Shown here: piece by piece, positions 39,795-47,538 of the stretch
Position numbering within the stretch: the first letter of the stretch is position 1
Layout of the letters: every line of letters starts with the position of its first letter
DNA from: Streptomyces noursei
Lineage (GTDB): Bacteria > Actinomycetota > Actinomycetes > Streptomycetales > Streptomycetaceae
Length of the DNA stretch: 52,759 nt
NCBI RefSeq assembly: GCF_001646665.1
Contig: NZ_LWBU01000378.1
Location: 1 to 52,759 of the forward strand
Direction of reading: 5' to 3'
Translations under genes and position numbers: made by a program
Notes under the pieces: model-generated
Databases searched by the model: none
The model's input: only the letters and a program-made list of their open reading frames with translations
What the model was told of the DNA's origin: nothing

Positions 39795-41000
39795 TTACTC
39801 TCCCCCGTCGGCGGAATGGAGCTGGAAGTCGACGACGACGCAACCGACCTGTCCGTCATCGGTGCGGCCGATCCACACGGGGTACGACCCGTCGCCTTGG
39901 CCGGCACGGAAGGCGATGACGTTCGGTTCGGTCCCCGTGCCGGGCAGTTCGACGCTGACAGCGCTGTCGAGGGGTATGAACACGTCCTCGTCCAGCTGGT
40001 CTTCCATCACCGTCCGAGTCGCATCCATGAAAGCCGCTGTGCCGGTGTCCACGCCGACCCCGTAGAACTGGCCCTCGCCGAGCAGCCCCGGGTCCTCGTC
40101 GGGCCGGAGGGCCATGTCCCACTCGCGGGGCGGGCTGTCCAGGAACGTCACCCTGGCGGCGGCGACACCGGTCCCGTGCGTCGTGCGCAAGAGCGACAGC
40201 GTGACCGGGAACTCGCCCGGTGGCACAGCGATGGCCCGCGGGGTCCTGTCCATGCAGCCGGGGTCCGAGACCGCCAGCTGCCCTGAGGTGATCCGCAGCA
40301 GGCCGGCGTCGACGGTTTCGACGACGGCCGGTCCCTCCGGAGTGTCGCACGCACCCGGAGTGAACAGTCGCTCGATCCCGGTGGCGCGCAACGGTCCTGA
40401 TCCTTCGTCCACCGACACGTCTCTCAGGACCACGGTCGTGGCGGGCTCGTGGCCCTGCTGGGCGAGGAACGGCGCGAACACCTGCCAGTCACCGAATTCC
40501 GGTACGGGGCAGAGGAAGTTCTCGACGGGCGCCGGGAACCGCCGCACGGGGACGCTCGACGGGCCGGATGTTCGAGCGTGCAGTGGCTCCGGCGACGCTC
40601 CCCTCGACCGGGCGAACTCGGACCTGACCTCCACCTGCCCGTCGGCCGAGACGGTCGTGGTCTCCTGAACATCCCACTTCCCGGACGCGTGTTCCTGCTC
40701 GCCGGCGAACTGCCATCGCGTGCTCCGGTGGGCCAACAGCATCCCCGTGCCGTGCGGCTTGAGGTCGATCATCTGCATGCGCCATGACCGGTCGTCGAAC
40801 AGGTACATGCGCCACATCCCGCGCGGCCAGTATTCGATCAGGGCAAGCGGCCGCTCCCGCGCGGACAGCAGAACCGCGTAGTCCGTCCCGGCGGCATGTC
40901 TGCGTGCCGCGACCGCGCGCGACACCGGGTCCGGATGGGTCATCCCCTGCTCGGAACCCCACAACTCGCCGTACGACACGTCAAGACTGTCGAAGATCAC
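39795..41000 (-). CDS. DUF4241 protein
   Basis: 401 aa. The C-terminal half (about 205-401) matches DUF4241: GEFPVTLSLLR, AARVTFLDSPPREW, GVDTGTAAFMDA and GSYPVWIGRTDDGQVGCVVVDF. The N-terminal half (GMTHPDPVSRAVAARRHAAG, WRMYLFDDRSWRMQMIDL) has no domain I recognise. No signal or membrane helix. Function unknown. The GTG at 41000 has GGGGGGAG upstream at long spacing. Its codons look somewhat less GC-biased than neighbouring genes, a possible sign of more recent arrival; this is an impression, not a measurement. Confidence 0.8.
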   Translation of the reverse strand: MIFDSLDVSYGELWGSEQGMTHPDPVSRAVAARRHAAGTDYAVLLSARERPLALIEYWPRGMWRMYLFDDRSWRMQMIDLKPHGTGMLLAHRSTRWQFAGEQEHASGKWDVQETTTVSADGQVEVRSEFARSRGASPEPLHARTSGPSSVPVRRFPAPVENFLCPVPEFGDWQVFAPFLAQQGHEPATTVVLRDVSVDEGSGPLRATGIERLFTPGACDTPEGPAVVETVDAGLLRITSGQLAVSDPGCMDRTPRAIAVPPGEFPVTLSLLRTTHGTGVAAARVTFLDSPPREWDMALRPDEDPGLLGEGQFYGVGVDTGTAAFMDATRTVMEDQLDEDVFIPLDSAVSVELPGTGTEPNVIAFRAGQGDGSYPVWIGRTDDGQVGCVVVDFQLHSADGGE

Positions 41001-41240
41001 AGCCGCGCATCTCCCCCCGTGGTACCAGTCACCCCCGAGCAGTGGCGATCGACGGGTGGCCCTGCCGCATCGCACTGCCCTTCCGGCGCTTCGTCGTGCC
41101 GCCAGTCTGCCACTGGGGTGTGACACAGAGAGTTGTGAGAGGCAGGCGACCCGCGCGGGAGTGGCCGCGTTCCCGCTCCAGGGCGTCGGCGGAGACGCGA
41201 ACGTACCCAGCACCGATGGAGCTCGCCGAACCGTCCACCG

Positions 41241-41528
41241 TCACCGCGGGCCGGAACCGCCCGGCGGGAAAGGGGCGTCGGGGCGTACGGCACGGGCCCC
41301 GTTCCCGAAGCGCCACAACACCCGCACCACGCGCGTCACGAACCCCAGGCCGGCCGCCGTCGCGGCCACCGCCAGCACGCCCCGCGCCGTGGGGCCCGCC
41401 AGATCCAGGAGCAGCACGGGCGCGGCGCACAGGGCGAACAGCCCGGCTGCGAGGAACGCCGCCGTCACGAGGGCGTACCCGATCTCAACCGTCATGGCGT
41501 CCCGTTGGGCCTGCGTCCGTTTTCCCAT
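41241..41528 (-). CDS. DUF6332 small membrane protein
   Basis: 95 aa. N-terminal MGKRTQAQRDAMTVEIGYAL then two hydrophobic helices (about 16-43 and 48-70), ending in a Pro/Gly-rich basic tail. The start motif matches DUF6332 proteins of streptomycetes, which have no known function. No clear SD before ATG 41528. The 240 bp between it and the DUF4241 start holds no gene I can support. Confidence 0.8.
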   Translation of the reverse strand: MGKRTQAQRDAMTVEIGYALVTAAFLAAGLFALCAAPVLLLDLAGPTARGVLAVAATAAGLGFVTRVVRVLWRFGNGARAVRPDAPFPPGGSGPR

Positions 41529-41601
41529 GGGCCGAGTCTCACAAGCCGCGCGGCCGGGGGCAAGGAATCGCCCACCGGCCGCGCGCCACGTGATCCGCGG
41601 G

Positions 41602-43122
41602 TCAGTCCCGTACGCCGACGGGCTCGGCCTCCTCGGCCCGCGTCCCGGGCGACTTCGCGACCACCACCGACGGCAGGGGTGCTCGCGCGCGACGGTCGGC
41701 GCGCAGCCCGGTCAGGGTGATGAGCAGCCCGGCGAGCGCGATGGCGGTCACCACGGCGAGTCCGGGCCGGAAGCTGTCCAGCACCGCCTGCGGGGAGGCG
41801 GCGGTGCCCTCGTGGCCGCCCGCCGTGATCACGGCGGTCACGACGGCGAGGAACACGGCGCCGCCGACCTGGATCGAGGTGTTGAGCAGCCCGGAGACCA
41901 TGCCCTGCTCGTCGTCCCCGACACCGTTGGTGGCCTGGATGTTGAGGGAGGGGAAGGTGAGGGCGCAGGCCGCGCCGAGCAGGAGCATGGACGGCAGGAT
42001 GACGGCCGCGTAGCGCGGGGTCAGGTCGACCTGGAGGAAGATCGCGTAGGCGACGACCAGGAAGGTGAAACCCGTGGCGATCACGCGGGGCGTACCGAAC
42101 CGGTCCACCACGTCTCCGATTTTGGTGGAGGAGAGCGCCACGAGGACACCGGCCGGCAGGAACGCGAGCGCGGTCTGCAGGGCGCTCCAGCCGAGCAGTG
42201 ACTGCATGTACTGCGTGGCGATGAACTGGAAGGCGACGTACGAGCCGAAGAACGCGGCGGCGCCGAGCTGGGCGCGCAGCTGCGTACCGGAGCGGAGCAC
42301 GCCGAGTCGCAGGAGCGGGTTGGCGCTGCGCCGTTCGATGGTCACGAAGGCGGCCAGCAGGATCGCGGTGGCGAGGAACGACAGCAGCGTGCGGGCCGAC
42401 GTCCAGCCCGCCTCGGGCGCCTGGACCACGGTGAACACCAGCAGCAGCATCGCGGCGGTCCCGGTGACGGCGCCCGGGACGTCGTAGCCGCCGCGGGTGT
42501 CCTCGCGGTCGCTGTGCGGGATCATCCGCAGGCCGGCGACCAGGGCGACGAGCGCGATGGGCGCGGGCAGCAGCATGGTCCAGCGCCAGCTCAGTTCGGT
42601 GAGCAGTCCGGACAGCACGAGGCCCATGGAGAAACCGGTGGCGGCGCAGGTGGTGTAGATGGACAGCGCCCGGTTGCGCTGCGGGCCCTCCTTGAACGTG
42701 GTCGTGATGATCGACAGGCCGGCGGGCGCGGTGAAGGCGGCGCTCAGGCCCTTGATGAAGCGGCTCGCGATCAGCAGCGGGCCGGAGTCGACGAGCCCGC
42801 CGAGCAGGGAGGCGAGGGCGAAGACGGCGAGGGCGATCAGGAAGACGCGGCGGCGGCCCAGCAGGTCGGCCGCGCGGCCGCCGAGCAGCAGGAGGCCGCC
42901 GTAGCCGAGGATGTAGCCGCTGACGATCCACTGCAGGGTGGCGGTGGACAGGCCGAGGTCGGTGGCGATGGACGGCAGGGCGACGCCGACCATGGAGACG
43001 TCGAGCGCGTCGAGGAACATGGCGGCGCACAGCACCAGCAGCGTGCCCCACAGGCGGGGGCTCCAGCGTTCGTCCGCGGCCGAACTGGAGGCAGGGGAGG
43101 GGACGTTGAGCGGAGAGGTCAT
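41602..43122 (-). CDS. MFS transporter, DHA2-like 14-helix drug exporter
   Basis: 506 aa with about 14 membrane helices. DVSMVGVALPSIATDLG (helix 1 motif of DHA2 exporters), GGRAADLLGRRRVF (motif A) and MGLVLSGLLTELSWRW (motif C region) are visible. Probably a proton-driven multidrug efflux pump. ATG 43122 has no SD; TACTGT ends 7 nt upstream and TTGCAT is 16 bp before that, so the mRNA is probably leaderless. It is divergent from a MarR gene, with overlapping palindromes between them; MarR repression relieved by a drug is inferred. Confidence 0.92.
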   Translation of the reverse strand: MTSPLNVPSPASSSAADERWSPRLWGTLLVLCAAMFLDALDVSMVGVALPSIATDLGLSTATLQWIVSGYILGYGGLLLLGGRAADLLGRRRVFLIALAVFALASLLGGLVDSGPLLIASRFIKGLSAAFTAPAGLSIITTTFKEGPQRNRALSIYTTCAATGFSMGLVLSGLLTELSWRWTMLLPAPIALVALVAGLRMIPHSDREDTRGGYDVPGAVTGTAAMLLLVFTVVQAPEAGWTSARTLLSFLATAILLAAFVTIERRSANPLLRLGVLRSGTQLRAQLGAAAFFGSYVAFQFIATQYMQSLLGWSALQTALAFLPAGVLVALSSTKIGDVVDRFGTPRVIATGFTFLVVAYAIFLQVDLTPRYAAVILPSMLLLGAACALTFPSLNIQATNGVGDDEQGMVSGLLNTSIQVGGAVFLAVVTAVITAGGHEGTAASPQAVLDSFRPGLAVVTAIALAGLLITLTGLRADRRARAPLPSVVVAKSPGTRAEEAEPVGVRD

Positions 43123-43129
43123 GCGCAGC

Positions 43130-43203
43130 ACAGTACATGCACATGCATTGAATGCAAATGCATTTAATTCTCGTGCAACAATCGGTGTCTTCCCTGCTAA
43201 CGT
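43130..43203. promoter_or_regulatory. Divergent leaderless promoters with ATGCAT-type operators
   Basis: Minus strand: TTGCAT (43152-43157), 16-bp spacer, TACTGT (43130-43135), 7 nt to ATG. Plus strand: TGCAAC (43174-43179), 18-bp spacer, TAACGT (43198-43203), 6 nt to the MarR ATG. Palindromes TGCATTGAATGCA (43144-43156) and AAATGCATTT (43156-43165) overlap the MFS -35. Confidence 0.65.
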
Positions 43204-43209
43204 GGTCCC

Positions 43210-43608
43210 ATGGCGGTGACGAAGTCCGAGCAGGCGCTGGTGGAACAGTGGCGCGGAGTGCTCTCCGTGCACGCCCGCACGATGTGCGAACTCGACCGCG
43301 AGCTGCACCGGTTCGGGCTCGGCGCGAGCGACTTCGAGGTCCTCGACGTGCTCGCCGAGGGGGCGGCGGAGGACGGCGGCAGTGCCTTTCGCGTACAGGA
43401 GCTCGCCTCCTGCGTGCACCTCAGCCAGAGCGCCCTGTCCCGGCTGATCGCGCGGCTGGAGAAGGACGGGCTGGTGTCCCGCGGCATGTGCAGCGAGGAC
43501 CGGCGCGGTGTACGGGTCGCCCTCACGGACGCGGGCCGGGCACGGCACGCGGAGGCGCAGCCGCTCCAGCGTGCCGTGCTCGGCCGCATGCTCGCCGACC
43601 GGGCCTGA
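43210..43608 (+). CDS. MarR-family transcriptional regulator
   Basis: 132 aa winged-helix regulator. FRVQELASCVHLSQSALSRLIARLEKDGLVSR is the HTH and SEDRRGVRVALTDAGRA the wing (D-x-R-G-x-x-V-x-LT). ATG 43210 directly follows a promoter without SD, so it is probably leaderless. It is divergent from a DHA2-like exporter whose -35 is covered by palindromes, giving a standard drug-responsive repressor/exporter pair. Its 3' end runs into a 20-bp tandem repeat. Confidence 0.93.
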   Translation: MAVTKSEQALVEQWRGVLSVHARTMCELDRELHRFGLGASDFEVLDVLAEGAAEDGGSAFRVQELASCVHLSQSALSRLIARLEKDGLVSRGMCSEDRRGVRVALTDAGRARHAEAQPLQRAVLGRMLADRA

Positions 43609-43700
43609 TCCGCTCCGGCGGGTTCGAACCGTTCCGGCCGGGCCCGAGCCGTCCCGGCAGGGCTCGAACCGCTCCGGCCGGGCCGTGATCCGTCCCCGTC
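43605..43700. repeat. 20-bp tandem repeat at the end of the MarR gene
   Basis: About four and a half imperfect 20-bp units, e.g. CGAACCGTTCCGGCCGGGCC at 43625-43644, with copies at 43605, 43645 and 43665 and a degenerate fifth at 43685. It begins at the MarR stop codon and fills the convergent gap to the isomerase-family gene. Confidence 0.75.
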
Positions 43701-43744
43701 CGTCGTGACCGGGCGTGGGCGGGCCCGGTGTGTGCGCCGCCCGC

Positions 43745-44494
43745 CTAGACGATGGCGGAGGTCTCCCGCCACAGGCGCGCGAGCCGCTGGTCCCCGGAGG
43801 CGGTGACGGCCGTCGCCCCGTCCCCGGCCGGCGGCCGGTTCCACAGCGTCAGGTACAACTGCGCGGCCGGACCGCTCAACTCGCAGTCCGCCGGGCCCTC
43901 GGCCGTCCGCTCGGTGTGCGGGACGCGGTCCGACAGCCGTACGGTCCACACGTCGCCCGTGTCCGTCGTCCGCACCCGCAGGACGGCCGGCTCGGGCGTG
44001 CGCACCCGGCTCTTCTCCCGGGCGTGGAAGCCGCGCAGCAACTCGTCGATCCCGTCCGCGGCGAACTCCGGACCCGGTTCCGTCACGTCCGTCCCGAGCG
44101 CCGCCTGCGCGTCGACCCGGTGCACGGCGGTCTCGTGCGCCTGGCGGCGCGCCCAGAACGCGCGGGCCGAGGGGGCGGGCAGGAACGTCCAGCACTCGAG
44201 GGCGTCGGAGGCTTCGGTCAGGGCGGCGACCAGCCGGCCGTGGCCCTCGCGGAACCAGTCGAGCAGTTCCACGCCGTCGAGGTCGGGTTCGTCCGGGAAC
44301 GGGCGGAACGAGGCGTACCCCTCCGCCACGAAGGCGGTCGCCCAGCGGTGCACCGCCCCCGTGTGCCGCAGCAGGTCGCGCACCTGCCAGCCGGGGCAGG
44401 CCGGGACCGGCGCGCCGGGACCCGTCAGCTCGGCCGCGTCGGCGAGCAACTGGCCGTCCGTGGCCAGGTACTTGATGTGCTCGGTGATCTCCAT
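43745..44494 (-). CDS. Maleylpyruvate isomerase family mycothiol-dependent enzyme
   Basis: 249 aa. The N-terminal DinB-like bundle (residues about 5-150) carries VPACPGWQVRDLLRHTGAVHRW and ARRQAHETAVHRVDA, whose His/Glu/His set binds the metal in mycothiol-dependent maleylpyruvate isomerase. The C-terminal SCP2-like domain follows (VWTVRLSDR, CELSGPAAQLYLTLWNR). Members use mycothiol as cofactor for transfer or isomerisation; substrate unknown. ATG 44494 lacks a strong SD; CAGAAT 6 nt upstream could be a leaderless -10. It lies 81 bp after the second MFS gene on the same strand. Confidence 0.9.
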   Translation of the reverse strand: MEITEHIKYLATDGQLLADAAELTGPGAPVPACPGWQVRDLLRHTGAVHRWATAFVAEGYASFRPFPDEPDLDGVELLDWFREGHGRLVAALTEASDALECWTFLPAPSARAFWARRQAHETAVHRVDAQAALGTDVTEPGPEFAADGIDELLRGFHAREKSRVRTPEPAVLRVRTTDTGDVWTVRLSDRVPHTERTAEGPADCELSGPAAQLYLTLWNRPPAGDGATAVTASGDQRLARLWRETSAIV

Positions 44495-44575
44495 GTCGCG
44501 ATTCTGCCAGCGCGCCCCCGCGACCGGTACGGCCGAAGCGGCCATCCCGCCCGCGCCGGCGACCGGCCGGGCGGC

Positions 44576-45874
44576 TCACACCCGGGCCGCGGGCTCCGTC
44601 CGCACGTGCTGCCCGGTCCGTACGTTCCGCGCGGCCGGCACGGCCTGCCCGGCCGGCTGCGGCACCGGCGCGTTGCGCACCGCGTACCCGATCAGAGCCG
44701 CGCCCGCGGCCAGGACCGCCACGGTCGTCAGCGCGACCGGCAGCGAGGACCAGTCGGCGAGGAAGCCGATCGTGGGCGGACCGATCAGCATCCCGCCGTA
44801 GCCGAGGGTGGAAGCGGCGGCCACCCCGCCGGCTCCGGCCACGGCGCCCGCCCTGGCGACGGCGACGGGGAAGATGTTCGCCAGGCCCAGCCCGGTCACG
44901 GCGAACCCGGCCAGCGCCAGCCACACCGTGGGCGCCAGCGCGCCCAGCAGCATCCCGGCGGCCGCGGTCGCGCCGCCCGCCACCAGCGTCCGCGTCTGGC
45001 CGAGCCGCTCCAGCAGCGCCGTACCGGAGAGGCGCCCCGCGGTCATGGCGAGCGCGAACAGCGAGTAGCCGGCGGCCGCGAGCCCCGGGTGGGCGTGCAG
45101 GTCCTGCTCCAGGTGGAGCGCCCCCCAGTCGGCCAGGGCGCCTTCCCCGTACGCCGTGCACAGCGCGATCACCCCGAAGACGGTGACGAGCCGGCGCGAC
45201 CTGCCGTCCGGCCGGCCCGGCGCCGGCTTTTGGACTCCGACGGCTTCCGGAGCGGCGGGGGAGGGGGAGCGCAGGAGCACGGGACCGGCGGCCGCCGTCA
45301 GGGCGAGGCCCGCGAGCGTGAGGCCGGCGAGGTGGGCCGCGGGGGAGAGGCCGCCCGCGACCAGGCCGCCGAGCCCGGCGCCGAGCATCCCGCCGAGGCT
45401 GAACGCGGCGTGGAACGTGGGCATCACCGGGCGGCGCAGCGCGGCCACCAGGTCGACCGCGGCGCTGTTCATGGCCACGTTGATGCCGCCGTACGCGGTG
45501 CCGAAGACCAGCAGGACGAGGCCCAGCGTGCCCGCCGAGTGGGTCAGCGCGGGAAGGGCGATGCTCAGGCTGAGCAGTACCGCCGAGGCCACCGTCACCG
45601 GGTGGCTGCCGAAGCGCCGGCACAACCGCCCCGTGAGCGTCATCGTCACGACGGCCCCGGCGGAGACGCCCAGGAGCGCGAGCCCGAGGTCGCCGGTGGA
45701 GGCGCCGGTCTGCTGCTTGATGGCCGGGATGCGGACCACCCAGCCTGCGAACAGGAAGCCGTCGAGCGCGAAGAACAGGGTCAGGGCGGTACGGAGGCGG
45801 GTCAGGGAGCGGGTGGCGGTGTCCCCGCCGGGGGCTCCCGAGGTGCCCGGCGCGAGTTTGTTTAGTAGCGGCAC
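44576..45874 (-). CDS. MFS transporter (sugar/YbjJ-type), ROK-operator controlled
   Basis: 432 aa with 12 predicted helices; LFFALDGFLFAGWVVRIPAIK opens the first helix, GRLCRRFGSHPV is motif A-like, and FGTAYGGINVAMNSAAVDL is typical of FucP/YbjJ-like MFS proteins. The start is GTG 45874 (VPLLNKLAPG) with TATCCT 6 nt upstream and TTGGTG 17 bp before that; no SD, so leaderless. An inverted repeat GAGTTTGT-N11-ACAAACTC straddles the start codon and resembles XylR/NagC (ROK) operators. A ROK repressor lies 1.7 kb away and is a candidate regulator. The substrate is unknown. Confidence 0.9.
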   Translation of the reverse strand: MPLLNKLAPGTSGAPGGDTATRSLTRLRTALTLFFALDGFLFAGWVVRIPAIKQQTGASTGDLGLALLGVSAGAVVTMTLTGRLCRRFGSHPVTVASAVLLSLSIALPALTHSAGTLGLVLLVFGTAYGGINVAMNSAAVDLVAALRRPVMPTFHAAFSLGGMLGAGLGGLVAGGLSPAAHLAGLTLAGLALTAAAGPVLLRSPSPAAPEAVGVQKPAPGRPDGRSRRLVTVFGVIALCTAYGEGALADWGALHLEQDLHAHPGLAAAGYSLFALAMTAGRLSGTALLERLGQTRTLVAGGATAAAGMLLGALAPTVWLALAGFAVTGLGLANIFPVAVARAGAVAGAGGVAAASTLGYGGMLIGPPTIGFLADWSSLPVALTTVAVLAAGAALIGYAVRNAPVPQPAGQAVPAARNVRTGQHVRTEPAARV

Positions 45875-45909
45875 AAACTCAGGATAGGGGCTGCGCGACC
45901 CGTCACCAA
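45854..45909 (-). promoter_or_regulatory. Leaderless promoter plus XylR/NagC-like operator of the MFS gene
   Basis: Minus strand: TTGGTG (45904-45909), 17-bp spacer, TATCCT (45881-45886), 6 nt to GTG 45874. The operator GAGTTTGT (45854-45861), 11 bp, ACAAACTC (45873-45880) covers the start of transcription and translation. Confidence 0.7.
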
Positions 45910-46108
45910 CCGCGCTGGTGAGGGGCGTCGACCGGCTCGGTCGTCCGTGCTCTCCTGACCGCACGCCCCGGGCTCTCCGTCAGGGGCGCTCCGGCCGCGC
46001 TCTGTGCGGGGCTCGGCGCCGGTGCTCCGCCACGAGGCCGAAGCGCCGGCCGCCGACCGGCCGGCCGCGCCGGGGGCGAGGTGCTCCCCGGTGGCGGCCG
46101 GACCGGCC

Positions 46109-46150
46109 GGCGGTCTGCGGCAGGCGGTCTGCACCAGGCGGTCTGCGGCC
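46109..46150. repeat. 14-bp tandem repeat, three units
   Basis: GGCGGTCTGCGGCA, GGCGGTCTGCACCA and GGCGGTCTGCGGCC at 46109, 46123 and 46137, 24 bp downstream of the minus-strand stop at 46174. The remaining gap to the MFS promoter (45910-46108) shows no gene. Confidence 0.7.
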
Positions 46151-46173
46151 TGTGGACGCGCGGGCGTCCGCGG

Positions 46174-46527
46174 TCAGCCGGTGCGGTTGCCCTTCGGCTT
46201 GCCGAGCTGGTCCGGGGTGCCGTGCGGCGGCGGGCTCATGGGCTCCGGCGACGTGGCGGGGGAGACCGGGGAGCCGCCCTGCGCGTGACCGGCCGTCTCC
46301 GGCTTGAAGGCGGCCGGGTTGCCGCCGGACAGGGGGGCTCCCGCGTCCAGTTGCCGCTTTCGGGCCGTCAGGACCTGGACGACCATGGCACGGTCCGCGT
46401 GCTCATGCTCGTAGTGCAGCAACTGGTCCAGCTCCGGGACGCTCAGCGCCCGGATGCGGTGCTCCAGCGTGCCGACGGGCAGCTGGTCGTAGTCGGGCAG
46501 CGGAAGTCCGCCGTGGTCGGTGGTCAT
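46174..46527 (-). CDS. Small soluble DUF protein (LPLPDYDxLPVG family)
   Basis: 117 aa. The N-terminal GLPLPDYDQLPVGTLEHRIRALS and LLHYEHEHADRAMVVQVLTAR form a short helical domain common in streptomycetes (I believe the family is called DUF8129, not certain). The C-terminal half is Pro/Gly/Ser-rich and probably disordered. No signal peptide. ATG overlaps the stop of the upstream HhH-GPD gene by 4 bp (ATGA) and has its own GGGAGG, so the two are translationally coupled. Function unknown. Confidence 0.75.
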   Translation of the reverse strand: MTTDHGGLPLPDYDQLPVGTLEHRIRALSVPELDQLLHYEHEHADRAMVVQVLTARKRQLDAGAPLSGGNPAAFKPETAGHAQGGSPVSPATSPEPMSPPPHGTPDQLGKPKGNRTG

Positions 46528-47201
46528 CCGGTTCCTCCCTGTGTCTTGACTGTCTCGTGGACTTCGTCGACGACGTGCTCGTCCAGCGCGGCGCGCACCA
46601 GCGCGGCGGCCAGCGCGGGCAGCTCCTCCTTCCCGACCAGGCCGGCGAGTGCCTCCGGGTCGGCCGGCAGGCCCAGCCGGCGGGCCCCGTCCAGGGTCTT
46701 GCGGTCCAGGTACGGCGACAGCGGCGGCCAGACGCCCTGCACCTCGCGCAGGAAGATGTCCGCCCCCGCCGGGCCGATACCCGGCGCCTCCTGGAGCAGG
46801 GCGCGCACCTCGCCGACGTCCCCGCCGGCCTTGTCGCGCAGACGGCGCAGGTCGCCGCCGTACGCGTCGAGCACGAGTCCGGCCGCCTCGCCCAGCTGCG
46901 TCGACGTCCTCTCGTCGTAGCGCCGGTAGCCGCCCTCGCCGAGCGCGTCCACCCGCTGCTGCCAGGTGGCGTCGCGCATCCGCCGGGCGTCCCGCATCCC
47001 CGCGCCGAACAGGGCGCGGGCCGCCGACACGGCGATGTCGGCCCGGATCCGGGCGCTCAGCAGATGGGCGAGGACCAGGAGCTGGTACAGCGGCTGGGGG
47101 GTGTCCTTCAGACGGATCCCGGCCTCCTCCGCGTACGTACGGCCCCGCGCGTCGAGCAGGGCCCGGACGGTCGCCCCGTGGTCGCTGTCGCGGTGTGCCA
47201 T
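46524..47201 (-). CDS. HhH-GPD superfamily DNA glycosylase/endonuclease-like protein
   Basis: 225 aa. The helix-hairpin-helix is LLQEAPGIGPAGADIFLREV, followed by PLSPYLDRKTLDGARRLG in the place of the GPD loop with its conserved Asp. The Lys that gives endonuclease III its AP-lyase activity, normally in LPGVGRKTA, is absent (APGIGPAGA), so a monofunctional glycosylase or non-catalytic DNA-binding role is likelier. No iron-sulfur Cys cluster. ATG 47201 has GGGAGG 6 nt upstream. It is divergent from the ROK repressor, and CGGTCGGACCGACCG at 47236-47250 is an upstream palindrome. Confidence 0.8.
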   Translation of the reverse strand: MAHRDSDHGATVRALLDARGRTYAEEAGIRLKDTPQPLYQLLVLAHLLSARIRADIAVSAARALFGAGMRDARRMRDATWQQRVDALGEGGYRRYDERTSTQLGEAAGLVLDAYGGDLRRLRDKAGGDVGEVRALLQEAPGIGPAGADIFLREVQGVWPPLSPYLDRKTLDGARRLGLPADPEALAGLVGKEELPALAAALVRAALDEHVVDEVHETVKTQGGTG

Positions 47202-47538
47202 GAAACCTCCCGGAACCTCGCGCGGGCCTCCGGCGCGGTCGGACCGACCGGCGATCACCAACTGAGGCCGCCCTTCGGCCACCGTGCGCCGTGCGCCGCT
47301 CGCGCGCCGTCGGCGCGCCGTCCGCCCGCGATTCGCCCGCGGCCCGTCCGCGGTCGTCCGCCGGCCGTCCGACGACCGTTCGGCCACCCGTCCGGAGACC
47401 TCCCTCCGCCGCGGTCGTGTCCGCCGCCGGGGCCCTTGCCCGGCCCCGGCGACCCTGCCGCCCGCAGTACCCGTCCACGACCGGGACAAACAGCACCGCC
47501 GGGCGGCCGGGCCGCGGGATCATGGGAGACTCGCCCCC
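47202..47538. other. 337-bp divergent intergenic region (HhH-GPD / ROK repressor)
   Basis: No gene supported. Contains a perfect 15-bp palindrome CGGTCGGACCGACCG (47236-47250) close to the HhH-GPD start, a GTCCG/CGCGCC-rich low-complexity stretch (about 47285-47400), and the half-site GACAAACAGCACC (about 47485), which shares ACAAAC with the MFS operator. Confidence 0.5.

Noticed and set aside
41001..41240. Short minus-strand frame ending MRQGHPSIATARG
   Set aside because: No clear start context or family; cannot be separated from chance.
47284..47538. N-terminal extension of the ROK repressor frame
   Set aside because: The extension is GTCCG-rich low-complexity sequence; the ATG at 47539 begins directly before the winged helix.
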